This document shows positions 23,828 to 33,668 of a stretch of DNA of 64,000 nucleotides, piece by piece. Made by a program: the position numbers and the translations under genes. A model generated the notes under the pieces. The model did no database searches. It worked only from the letters and a program-made list of their open reading frames with translations, and had not been told where the DNA came from. This stretch comes from Apostichopus japonicus (lineage: Eukaryota; Echinodermata; Holothuroidea; Aspidochirotida; Stichopodidae), in the NCBI RefSeq assembly GCF_037975245.1, contig NC_092581.1:6973501-7037500 (forward strand), read 5' to 3'. Positions within the stretch are counted from its first letter, which is position 1. Every line of letters begins with the position of its first letter.

Positions 23828-24511
23828 CAGGGATGTAAGTCTTCCGTATTTTTACGGAAATCCATTTTTTGTAAAATTTCATTAAAGTTTCCACAAAATT
23901 GTACGAATATCAAAGACACAACGCGGCAAAAATGCCTGGCCTGTTGCAGAAAGCTAACTTCGATTTTCACTCATCGATCAACCAAAATACACATCGCATT
24001 GCACTGTACAACATTGTGCCATGTGAACATCGTTGCGTACGTGCGAACTTCAAATCGCCATAGCTCATTTCTGTCATTGAAAAACCTTGCCTAATTCACA
24101 TCTTCTTAACTGCTGGTGCTCGACATAAGTTTCGGAATTAACGCTTGTGATATTTGTGAGCGGCGGAAATCTACGGGATACGCATATGATAGTCAATATT
24201 CGTGATCGCATTTGAATGTGACGTATTTGTAACTTTGAGCTATGCCTAACATAACGATAGTGTGTAAGTAGTCAGAACTAGGAGTAGGATGTGTTAGCGC
24301 TAATACTTTTGAGCTAGCCTAACATAACGATAGTGTGTAAGTAGTCAGAACTAGGAGTAGGATGTGTTACCACTAATACTATTGAGCTAGCCTAACATAA
24401 CGATAGTGTGTAAGTAGTCAGAGCTAGGAGTAGGATGTGTTAGGACTGCATACACCCGGGGTCTCCGAATACTTTTCCGGGTTTTTTTTTTGGGCTGCAC
24501 TTACATCCCTG
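23828..24511 (+). mobile_element. 684-bp MITE with CAGGGATGTAAGT ends
   Basis: The ends are CAGGGATGTAAGT and its exact inverse ACTTACATCCCTG. The flanks share CAAACC (23822-23827 and 24512-24517), extendable to seven bases if the terminal C is counted in the duplication, so the TSD length is uncertain; the termini look hAT-like. The right half contains a 73-bp tandem repeat. No transposase frame is present. Confidence 0.8.
24238..24443. repeat. 73-bp tandem repeat, about 2.8 units
   Basis: CCTAACATAACGATAGTGTG begins at 24245, 24318 and 24391, exactly 73 bp apart, inside the MITE. Confidence 0.95.
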
Positions 24512-24729
24512 CAAACCCTATCCAGGAGTTTTGGGGGCTTATATATGAAAAGCTTGAATCTTTTTAAAAAGTTGTGAGGAGGTTAAAAGGGCCAAGGCAC
24601 ACAACGACCCTAGTGGCAGTTGCCGGAGGGGCCAGGGTATATGTTGAGGCCTGCGGGAAACTCAACTCGACAAAAAGACCTGCGTATCCGTTGCTGCATC
24701 CGTCCCCTATAGTTAACCGAATATAGGCC
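24512..24729. other. intergenic, no feature recognised
   Basis: No open frame or repeat that I can name. Confidence 0.5.
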
Positions 24730-24754
24730 TATGTCGAGGGGTATATTCGTTCAG

Positions 24755-24998
24755 TGTTAAAGTAGGTATTTGTAGGAAAAAACTGTTCAGAGTTTCACGC
24801 TAATATGATTCACTCACTATTTGTTTATACACTAGTATGTTCACTCACTAAACAATGTTCACCATATCGTTTACTTGAAAGTTCACTTGAATGTTCACTT
24901 GAATGTTCGCTTGATTAAATATATAGTCCAACACTAACTCTCAAAATCCCCACCAGTGATCCTGTAGAAAGAGGTAGAAAACAAAGTCAACACTAACA
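24755..24998 (-). repeat. copia 3' LTR (244 bp)
   Basis: Four copies of the 12-bp TTCACTTGAATG-type unit, against seven in the other LTR, account for the full 36-bp length difference between the LTRs. Confidence 0.95.
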
Positions 24999-25021
24999 AA
25001 ACTCCCCTTTCTTCTTTTCGA
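24999..25021 (-). promoter_or_regulatory. copia polypurine tract
   Basis: Purine-rich minus-strand stretch (AAAAGAAGAAAGGGGAG core) directly abutting the 3' LTR. Confidence 0.8.
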
Positions 25022-25047
25022 AAACAAAAGGATCAACTGGTGAGACA

Positions 25048-25344
25048 CTAATGTAAATCACAATGACACTGTAAGTTTCCCATCTGTAAAATGTCCATGA
25101 GACTCTTGCAAGACGCACCATGCTTTGTCATACAAGTGGAAATCTGATCACTGCTCTCAATCCAACTAACTCTAGAAAGTTCTCCTTTGTGCAACATCTT
25201 TTTGATACTCCCTATCTCTACCCTCAGACGCTTTTCACTCACAACTTTGTTAGAGTGAATGTTCTCAAACAAAGATTTATTGTCCGTGCACACATCAATG
25301 GGTATCATGTTTTTCTTGGGTTTGTTGAAAGTCACCTCTGACAA
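25048..25344 (-). pseudogene. copia RNase H C-terminal part
   Basis: The frame includes PIDVCTDNKSLFENIHS, KRLRVEIGSIKKML and CMTKHGASC, features of the RNase H end of copia pol. It is separated from the N-terminal half (25429 onward) by a frame break near 25350-25430. Confidence 0.85.
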
Positions 25345-25428
25345 AAGATAACCAAGGCAAACTGCTGAATCCAGGCCATATCAGCCATTGATAGTGCCTC
25401 TGCTGCTAAAGTGCTTCTTACAACTCTT

Positions 25429-25706
25429 CTAATCTTTCCAGATCTTTCCAAATCGCCATGCTAACGGACAAGAAATGTTGTCTTTTCCCATTAGTAACAC
25501 TATATGACCACCAGCACTGGACACTCCATCTTGTAAGTTTGCATATGATGCATCACTGTGCACAACTAACCTCAGTTGTTCTTGGTCACCAAGATTAGGG
25601 AATAGGATGTGACCTTGCTTCATCTTTATCTTTTTGATCACCTTGTTAGCCTGTAATAAGTCTTTGACCTTAGGTTCCTTTGTTGTAGTATTAAGTTCCA
25701 GGGCAT
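25429..25706 (-). pseudogene. copia RNase H N-terminal part
   Basis: Contains the catalytic-type LRLVVHSDASYANL and GGHIVLLMGK, preceded by the conserved connector EPKVKDLLQANKVIKK. The open frame extends to 25791, but everything beyond 25706 is solo-LTR sequence and not part of the original protein. Confidence 0.88.
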
Positions 25707-26148
25707 TGTGGGGATGCGGCCAAACGGGAGAGGGAGGTAATGGGTAAGCCCGTCGGTAAAGATCAGTGACAACAATAAAGGCGACACTCACGTATTAACG
25801 TTAACGTCTTCTTTGTATTTAAGGGAAGGAAAAACAGCTTCTATAATAGGTAAAATAAATATACATGAGAAAAGGCTAAAGAACAGATACCATAGTGTTA
25901 TGTGATATTAATACTTTCTATAAACACTCAATCTGACACAGCATCCTATTAGAAAATATCCATTGATCTATAGAAATATCAATTACAATAACACAAATAC
26001 AATTTAAGAATGAATAACCGCAAAATGAATAGGATCAAATACTAACATCAACAAGAACATCAAAATCACATTCTCATGTCACAACTGAAAGTCTCTTTAA
26101 ACTATATTTAAACTATATCTTGAATATTCAAAACTTCACCTCACTACA
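25707..26148. mobile_element. solo LTR (442 bp) inserted in copia pol
   Basis: Starts TGTGGGGATG and ends CTCACTACA (TGT...ACA), flanked by a 4-bp duplication GCAT at 25703-25706 and 26149-26152. Removing the block and one GCAT copy restores an uninterrupted copia reading frame between the RT connection domain and RNase H, which fixes the boundaries. It is unrelated to either LTR pair in this window; family and strand are unknown. Confidence 0.88.
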
Positions 26149-26936
26149 GCATCATAACTTATATCAGGTCTGGTTTGATTTAGATGCCCACTGCACCTGA
26201 CCAATGGCACCTCTTAATTGTGTGACTTCACTTTGTGTTTGAGAAATTCCTTTTGTGCCACTCTAGCTGCTGGAACTGGGATCTCTGTTATGGATTCTAT
26301 GTAGGAATTTTGTGTCAGCACAATGCCATCTTCATCATGGGCAATCTCTAGTCCAATGTATCAAAAAGCTCCCTCTGCTTCTTTGCCTATCTTGAAAGCA
26401 GACTTTATCTTATCTACCACAATTCTCTTAAAGTCTTCTGTTCCAGCCCATAGAAAATCATCCACATGCATTATGAGCATACCACTAAGTTTGTCGCCAT
26501 GATGCCACTAAAATAATGCCAAGTCTACTTCTGAACGGGAACATCCAAGTTTGTTAAGTTCATCTCGAACGCTGAAATACCAGTTTCTAGAAGCATCATT
26601 TAAACCATAAACACACTTCCTTAATTTCCACACTTTGCCATGAGCATTCGCCTCTTTAGGTGGTCTTAAAAACATCTCACGGTTGATCTCATTAACTTGT
26701 AGAAAAGCAGCTTTGATATCAATGGAATGACATCTCCAGGAGTGTGTGGATGCAAGTGCAAGGAAAACCTTTAAAGTCTCTTTTGAAACTGTTGGAGAGT
26801 CAGCTTGTACACATTTTTGCTCCTCAAAACCACGTGCCACAAGTCTGGCTTTAGCAATCTTCTTACCATCAACTGACTTCTCTGTTATCACCCATCTAGT
26901 TGAGATTGCTGGCTGTCCACAGTCCTCTATTTCTTT
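26149..26936 (-). pseudogene. copia reverse transcriptase
   Basis: Visible motifs: KARLVARGFEEQK, HSIDIKAAFLQ (first catalytic Asp), VYGLNDASRNWY, and MHVDDFLWAG with the catalytic VDD. In-frame stops interrupt it after VDLALF (about 26507) and again about 40 codons after VDD. Further frame changes occur toward 26160-26250, where the NQTRPD-like motif of copia RTs can still be read in pieces. Confidence 0.9.
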
Positions 26937-27260
26937 TTACACCTGAAATTGCGTCCAATTTGATAGCTCCTCATTTTTAGCCAATTTAACTTCTGCCTCT
27001 TCATGCCTGTGAACTGGTATGAAAACTACATTAGCCTCTTCCCTGGAGCTAGAAATGTTTGCTTCATTTGTACTGTCTTCTATTACCTTCCAGTCTTCCA
27101 CATCATTTTCAAAATCAAGTTCTTGAATATCTGAACCATCTTTATTCTTCACATAAAACCAGTTACGGTATTTTCCAGTGGCCTTTCCTGATCTCCTTAC
27201 AACCTCACATTCAATCCATACATGTGTCTTTACCTGTTGATAAGTATGTGATATTCTGTT
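26937..27260 (-). pseudogene. copia pol linker between integrase and RT
   Basis: Acidic frame (ELDFENDVEDWKVIED region) between the integrase tail and RT, equivalent to the variable linker of copia pol. A frame break separates it from RT near 26937. Confidence 0.6.
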
Positions 27261-27814
27261 TCACCTTTGGTAGTGTTTGAACAGAGTGTATTCTGTTCCT
27301 CTGGTAGCTTCTCTTTCCTCATTATCATCTCCTGTAACAGTTCGAGGAATGTCAACATTATCATCTTCCTCCACTGTTGGATGAACAGGCATGTCTTCAA
27401 CTTCACTCTTTGATTCATGTTGGGAACCATCATCATTCCCTTCATTAGGTAACTCATGCCTGAGATCACTTTCAGATGATTTGTTGAACTCTTCACCAAC
27501 TCTTGTTAATCTGCAGGGATGCACCTTTACATATACACTACCATGGCGAACGAATACCACCTTACCATCTTGTCCCAAGACTTTACCTGGTCCTCTCCAT
27601 TTGGTACTACCATCTTGCTTGTAAACACCTTGTCACCAGGTTGGTACACTTCACCAGAGCTTCTTATCTTATGTCGGAGTGCCCGTCTGATGTTCTCTGA
27701 GGCTTCAGCTTGAATAAATGCTTTACGGCTTGTATGAAGCACATTTAAACGCTTTGCAAAGATTTCACTCACTGTAGTGCCATGTAAAGCTGGAGCTTTG
27801 TCAGTCAGTAAAGA
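27261..27814 (-). pseudogene. copia integrase C-terminal region
   Basis: Two frames in succession. The first (27527-27814) contains NVLHTSRKAFIQAEASENIR and GEVYQPGDKVF. After a shift near 27560 the second contains GQDGKVVFVRHGSVYVKVHP, followed by an acidic low-complexity tail. This is the usual C-terminal arrangement of copia integrase. The MITE at 27815 cuts the frame from the rest of the integrase. Confidence 0.85.
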
Positions 27815-28199
27815 CAGTGGCGGAGCGTCCATACAGTCAGGGGGGCAAATGTCCCCCCTGACGGACCCAAATGGACTGCTGACGCCCTTTTCAGCTCTTA
27901 ACCACTTCTTACTTATTCGCGATTATTACTTTTTTGTTGCGCTCTCATCTACATATTGACATTTTTCACATTTTGTTGGTGTAATTTAGCCGTGACACCT
28001 ACAGTATTTATTCTTCGTTTATCTGCAAATTAGCCAGGCCCGGAAAGGGTCATTTCCGGCGATCTAGGGAGTATGTTAACTCAAAAAAATTCTGTACGCT
28101 ACGCGCCAACCTGTGGTGGCGCTCTGCTTAGAAAGTGTCGAAAGCGCTCCTACAGACCATTCTCGCCCCTCCTGACCAATACCTCTAGCTCCGCCACTG
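27815..28199 (+). mobile_element. 385-bp MITE in copia integrase
   Basis: The ends are CAGTGGCGGAGC and the inverse GCTCCGCCACTG. The 8-bp target duplications are AGTAAAGA (27807-27814) and AGTACAAA (28200-28207), matching at six of eight positions; excising the element with one copy reconnects the integrase frame. It contains the GCGCCAACC...GGTGGCGC core palindrome at 28103-28122, shared with the 5181-5470 MITE. The start of another element with these ends lies at 63985-64000. Confidence 0.85.
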
Positions 28200-28207
28200 A
28201 GTACAAA

Positions 28208-28577
28208 CGGTAGATTGGGATTTCTACCGAACACCAGCTGATAGGGACTATATCCGTACACCATCTGCAATGAGTTTTTTGCATTTTCAGCCCACACAAG
28301 AGCAAGTTCTATATCCATGTTGGGGTATTCCTCCAAGATCTTCTCAACAACAGCATGATTTCTCTCACAAAGGCCATTTTACCAAGGACTGTATCCTGCA
28401 GTATTCCAAATCTCGATATTTAGGTTTTCAGCCATGTCTCTGAATTCTTCATTGGCAAATTCTCCACCATTATCTGAGAGAAACTTTCTGGGTGCACCCA
28501 TACCACTTCCAATCCATGGTTTCATCACCTTCTCAATAATCACCTTTGGGGTCTTGTGACGAATAACACCAGCAACA
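28208..28577 (-). pseudogene. copia integrase catalytic core, second half
   Basis: Contains the second catalytic Asp in KFLSDNGGEFAN and the catalytic Glu in NGLCERNHAVVEK; between them an in-frame stop replaces the residue before NGLCERNH. Then come ALVWAENAKNSL and YSPYQLVFGRNPNLP, typical of copia integrases. It is disrupted on one side by the MITE at 27815 and on the other by the hAT-like element at 28586. Confidence 0.9.
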
Positions 28578-28585
28578 CTAAAAAG

Positions 28586-30524
28586 TAGTGTTGCGCCGAT
28601 ATCATCAATATCGGTTTTGGCCGATATCCGATATTATCATCTCAATATCAGTCCGATACCGATATTTTTTAAAAGCAAAATAAAGGCAAAATCGTACTTT
28701 TAGTCATGCATACATTCACAAATAAATCTTCAAGTAAACAACAAAATATGGTGGTTTGTTTTCCTTTTGTCCTAAGTTGAAAAGAATGACTTTTTTCCTG
28801 ATTTTGAAAAAGAGAATGGTAATTGAAATCCAGGAGCATTCTTTTTCACTGCAGCTCTGCACACGATAATAAAATGGACGCAGTAAATGTGAGCCTTAAC
28901 ATCGTAAAGACTTACAAGTAGCTACAGTGTTAACGTATGCTTGCAAAATTGCACCTTAATTAGGTTACGAACTGTCGATCACAATGTAAAAGTTACAATT
29001 TATTGAGTTTATACAACTTATTATATGTACAACTTATTCACTTGACCGTATAGAGGAAAAAAACCCTGAAAATCAGTAGAGAAATGACCAATTGTGTACG
29101 GATAGTAAGGTGGTACATTTTTCAAATATTACGAAAGATCGAGCAAAACACTTTCGAAAAATTCACGCAAAACTGGCATATTGTACTAATTGCAACTAAT
29201 GTCATGTAAACAAGGCTCTAGTGCATCCATTTATGAATAAACCGTAAGACCACATCTGTTGTTAAGCGGGGGAAAAGAAAGTATTTTCTAGAATTTCCAA
29301 AAATACGGAAAAAATAATATCCTACCATAGTTAAGTGTATAGCAAATAGCCTAACCACCTCGGCGGTTACGGATCTCACGTAACTAAAAAGTTCCCTGGC
29401 AGCGTGCCAAAAAATGTTAACAAACAGGTGTTACACAGGGGATGAGCTCACAGTTGTTTGGGAAGGTACCTGGGAAAATTCGCAGCACATATGTACCGTG
29501 GTAGTTGGGTACAGGGTTAAACACTGCAGTTGTAAAAATGTACGCATAGTGCACGCTATTCATTGTAAGGCAGTTTAGAAACAGGGCTTTGCTGAACGTT
29601 GTTTGTTTCATAATATCGGAAGTTTTGTAAGTTGCACTTTTTAAAGATTGAAAGACAGATTAAATCTCTTTTCATTTTATAACATAATATAGCTACTCTT
29701 GTCATTTTATCTTGTCATTTTAACTTGTCATTTTAACTTTTCATTTTATAACATAATATAGCTACTCTTGTCATTTTAACTTGTCATTTTAACTTGTCAG
29801 CTTAACTTGTCATTTTAAAATTTTCATCTATTTCGTGACAATTTAAATAAAAAAGTTGTCAGTATTTTGCATCCTCAACTGCGAATTTTTTCATTGCCAG
29901 ACACGCAATTTTTTCGGGGCTTTCGTCCCCAGGATACCCACGAGGGGTTCTACCCCATGACCCCACCAAGGCCCTAAGGCGGGCCCCTGTGCACCACGCC
30001 TTTATGCTCGCACGCTACGCGTGCTCGGCGTGTTCGCTGGGCGAACACTGGCGGGAAATCGGCAGTGTGTTCGCGGGAAATTGAACAAGGTTTTCCAACA
30101 CTGCTGAACTGTGCAGTTAAACATCATGCTCAAGGTTTTCACGGAGGCCTTTGAGAAAATGAATGGTTAGTACAGTGTATATATGCTGCACTAATGCTGT
30201 GTGTAGGCCAAGGTTCATGAATGAAGGTCATTGGTTATATTCGCGCACCATAGACGTGTTTTTAGAGGTTACGGAGGGTCAGGTTTCCATGGATATTAAT
30301 CAAAAATGAATCTGAGTTTAACTGACGCTAAAGAAATGGATCGTCTTGGGCAGATTAACAAATCATTGCAATTATAAAGAAGTAGCTCTGCTGTTAAAAA
30401 GAAAAGTTCAATATCAGTTTGCTGTTATCAGCTATGAGGCAAAATTTTCCCGATACCGGTATGCTGCCGATATTGCAAATATCGGCCAATACCGATATTG
30501 AAAATGATTATCGTAGCAACACTA
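28586..30524 (+). mobile_element. 1.9-kb hAT-like element in copia integrase
   Basis: Left end TAGTGTTGCGCCGATATCA, right end finishing TTATCGTAGCAACACTA, with a perfect 8-bp TSD CTAAAAAG at 28578-28585 and 30525-30532. CCGATAT-type subterminal repeats lie at both ends. It carries short TGTCATTTTAAC tandem repeats (29690-29820) and a GC-rich block (29890-30080). It shares internal phrases with the family 1 hAT elements (see findings). No transposase frame is seen. Confidence 0.9.
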
Positions 30525-30532
30525 CTAAAAAG

Positions 30533-31029
30533 CGTTGCGACATCTATAATATGTAGAAAGTATATATGCCACTCTTCCACTCTTTGAGATCTAATGCCGA
30601 CACTTCATTAAACTCTTTGGCCAAAGGTACACCAACTACAGGCCTTGGAGGTGTCTTCTTGTATTGCTTGCAGACTTCACACTTAGAGACAACATCATCA
30701 ACTAAATCCAAAGTTGTCTTGTCAGACACGTCAGCATCTTCCAACAGGTATTTTAGCTTCTGTGCAGTCGGGTGAGCAAACTGCTTGTGCAGCTTTTCAA
30801 TTCTTTTTCTGTTTTCTTCTGTACTCCTCTCATTTACTGACAGTAAAGCTTCAACTGTATCACCAATGGGCATGGTAGTTTCAACTATGGGGATGCAGTA
30901 ATGCCCAGATGAGGTACACTGTAGTTCAACTGTTTCTCCAAAGATTGTGGCGCAATCATTCTCCAAATCAAGTTTCACTTTAGCTTTCTTCATTGCTGGT
31001 TTACCAAGGAGGATCGAGGGGAATATCAC
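30533..31029 (-). pseudogene. copia integrase zinc-binding domain and first catalytic Asp
   Basis: Shows LHKQFAHPTAQKLKYLL and CEVCKQYKKTPPRPVVG, the HHCC zinc-binding region, then ALDLKEW with the likely first catalytic Asp. A stop or frameshift near 30550 disturbs the join to the segment now separated by the element at 28586-30524. Confidence 0.88.
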
Positions 31030-31591
31030 TGTCTACAACATCTGTGGTTATTTGGCATTTAACTCCTGCAATTTCACAGGGAATTGTGACTTTTCCTATG
31101 GACTTCAAGCGCTTCCCACCACCAAATTTGAAAACCGTGTCACTCTTACTTCTCATCACTCTGGCCTGTTTCTCTTCATCAAGCATATCCAGATAACATG
31201 TCATCCAAGACTGACCAGCCACGGTAGAATTACATGCACTATCAAGGATGGCAGCACCCACAGCCTCATTCATTAGAACTTCTGTCTCTATTTGTTTATT
31301 ACCCGTAAACAAAACAGCCTCTTCTTCCTTAACATCTGCCTTAAACACTCTCTTCTGCATATTTTCATAAGAATCAGGACAATCTTTCAGCAGATGTCTG
31401 ATTGACTCACAGCTACTGCACTTTAATGGATAACCATCAGGGCCATTAGGGTTTAGGTGTTTTGCAGTGCCCCTCATATTTCGTCCACCTCCTCTACTGC
31501 CTTGACCTCTTCCAGAAGTGTTTGGTCTCTCATAATTTGGAGCACCTGACTGTCTGTAACCAGAAGTGTGGAGGCATTGATTGTTGCCCAA
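31001..31591 (-). pseudogene. copia gag zinc knuckle and protease
   Basis: An RG-rich stretch is followed by a CSSCESIRHLLKDC zinc knuckle (CX2CX4HX4C) and then the protease active-site region AAILDSACNSTVAGQSW. The Asp-Ser-Ala variant of the usual Asp-Thr/Ser-Gly triad is read directly. The next frame begins around 31029 after a break. Confidence 0.88.
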
Positions 31592-32120
31592 AGAATTTCT
31601 TCAAGGAGTTCTGCATTTGCTCAAACATCTTATCAGGTTCTTTATAGTCAACTGCAGTAAGCACCAATTGTCGGTCTTTGTGCTCTAATTGAGCACTCTC
31701 AAGAAGTTTGAATGAGAGGACTGGTTTTGATAGCTCCATCTTGTATTTTTTTGTTTTATTGTATAACTTCTCAAATTCTGTCACAAATTCCTCCATTGTT
31801 GTCGCTGTCTGTCTCCTGTAATGGTCATATGAGGTATAAGCCTCATATGCAGCTGATAGCTCATCCTTCTTAAAAACATTGTCCATGAATTTGATAAGAG
31901 TGGAAACACCAGTTTCCTTCTTCAAATCCTCCAGATCAACTTCGTGAAACACTTTATCTCTAACAGATTTCGCTCCTTCTTCCAGTAATGATAGAGCTAC
32001 GGCTAAGCCATGCTTCTCTTTCTTAAGGTCGGTAACCTCTTGCCATGCTTTAACTTCTTCGATCCATCTTGAATATGGTTTTGCTTCACTAAGGACTGGT
32101 GGGGTCTTATAATTCGCCAT
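31592..32120 (-). pseudogene. copia gag, N-terminal part
   Basis: Starts with ATG at 32120, 34 bases after the 5' LTR and just past the primer site. It contains SRWIEEVKAWQEV and YDHYRRQTATTMEEFVTEFE, characteristic of copia-type gag (UBN2-like). The original frame appears to shift near 31590 into the zinc-knuckle frame. Confidence 0.9.
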
Positions 32121-32142
32121 TGTGTTTATTTCAGCAACCTCG

Positions 32143-32153
32143 CTCTGCTACCA
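32143..32153 (-). promoter_or_regulatory. copia primer binding site (initiator tRNA-Met)
   Basis: Immediately inside the 5' LTR the minus strand reads TGGTAGCAGAG, complementary to the 3' end of eukaryotic initiator tRNA-Met, the usual copia primer. Confidence 0.9.
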
Positions 32154-32433
32154 TGTTAAAGTAGGTATTTGTAGGAAAAAATTGTTCAGAATTTCAGTCT
32201 AATATGATTCACTCACTATTTGTATATACACTAGTATGTTCACTCACTTAACAATGTTCACCATATCATTCACTTGAAAGTTCACTTGAAAGTTCACTTG
32301 AATGTTCACTTGAATGTTCACTTGAATGTTCACTTGAATGTTCACTTGATTAAATATATAGTCCAACACTAACTCTCAAAAAGCCCACCAGTGATCCTGT
32401 AGAAAGAGGTAGAAAACAAAGTCAACACTAACA
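32154..32433 (-). repeat. copia 5' LTR (280 bp)
   Basis: Seven TTCACTTGA-type 12-bp units (about 32269-32350). Bounded TGTTA...TAACA and followed by the TTCAG target duplication. Confidence 0.95.
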
Positions 32434-32700
32434 TTCAGGGGTATTTATCAGGGGGGTAATTGTCTAGGGGGGTATTTGCCCGAGGAGGTAGTTGTCCGGG
32501 TGGGTATTTTTCCTTTTTCCGAGGGATTTTGTCCTCGGTATATGTCTGGGTGGTATCTGTCCGGGTGTAGTTGTCCTGGGGGGGGGGTATTTGTATGGGG
32601 TGGTATTTGTCCGGGGTAATTGTCCAGTGGGTAATTGTCATGGGGTTATTGACCCTGGGGTAATCGTCCGAGGTATTTGTCTGGGGGGTATTTGTCTGAT
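32434..32700. repeat. G-rich minisatellite, GGGGTATTTGTC type
   Basis: Degenerate repeat of about 15-20 bp built on GGGGGTATTTGTCCG, with many G runs. The sequence just left of the copia element (24730-24754, GAGGGGTATATTC) is the same kind, so the retrotransposon inserted within or at the edge of this array. Confidence 0.8.
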
Positions 32701-33524
32701 TGCAGAATCTCTAGTGGCTACAAAATCAAAACTGCTTTAAGGGATGCTTCTTCTAAGTGCTTCTTTTTGTGGAAGTTTCAAAATCCATAGGAATAGTCTC
32801 ACAGTTAAGTTACTCCAAAGAATCAATCTCATGAAGGTGAGAACTTTGGAAGTATAATCTCCATTATCATTGGGCTTGGCAAGAAAAGAACGTCTGATAT
32901 TTACGATTTTATAATTCTGGAAGTGTTCATTTAGGATCCCATTTAAAATTTCTTCAAATATTCATCATACATGAATTCAAGACTGGTAAATACTTCCCAT
33001 TAACAGATTTGACACATGCAAAAATCTTTGAACTTTCTCAAGAGAAGCTAAATGGGAATCCTGCAGCTAATCAGAGTACCTTATATAGGTTCCATACCAT
33101 TACATCTGTTCTGATCTAACCAATGCAACAATAATTTCCTTCATTTAGTTTTCTGTTGAATATAAACTTGGCAAAAAAGAATAATTAAAGATTTCTTGCG
33201 CTGACCATAAATATCTTTAAAACATAATTTGACAATGGAGATTACATATTGCAAGCAGTAAGAATATTTTTATAAGATGGATTAATGAAGATCCTATCTG
33301 ATAGCTTTTGCTGATTTTTGTTTTTGTTTTGTCAGTGGCATCTTTATTAGGAAACAGTTTGGTTATTGTTGTTACTGATGTTACTGATGGACCTTGCATT
33401 GTACACATAATAGTAAATGAAATAAAAAATAAGACAAAAAAGCATTTTAAAGCAGTGGTAAATAAATGAAATGTTTTGAAGTCTCTGTTATGTGTACAAT
33501 TTCTCAACATGAAGATTAATAGAT
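32701..33524. other. AT-rich intergenic
   Basis: No gene or recognised repeat. Short frames only. Confidence 0.5.
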
Positions 33525-33668
33525 CACCATCACCACCACCACCACCACCACCACCTCCACCACCTCCACCACCACCACCACCACCATCACCACCACCACC
33601 ACCGCCACCACCATTACCACCACCTCCACCATCTACACCACCCCTCCACCACCATCACCATCATCATT
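33525..33668. repeat. (CCA)n trinucleotide microsatellite
   Basis: CAC/CCA repeat with a few TCA and CTC interruptions. The open frame reading proline and histidine through it is a by-product. Confidence 0.95.

Larger units (their letters stand above)
24755..32433 (-). mobile_element. Ty1/copia LTR retrotransposon with three later insertions
   Basis: Two LTRs (24755-24998 and 32154-32433), each bounded TGTTA...TAACA, flank gag, protease, integrase, RT and RNase H in that order on the minus strand. Integrase before RT is diagnostic of Ty1/copia. A perfect 5-bp TSD, TTCAG, occurs at 24750-24754 and 32434-32438. A primer site complementary to initiator tRNA-Met and a polypurine tract are in place. 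The coding region is cut by a solo LTR (25707-26148), a MITE (27815-28199) and a hAT-like element (28586-30524), and carries several stops and frameshifts. The LTRs differ by about eleven substitutions by eye. Confidence 0.96.

Noticed and set aside
25429-25791. Complete 120-residue RNase H protein with its own start
   Set aside because: Its first 28 or so residues are encoded by the solo LTR; only 25429-25706 is copia.
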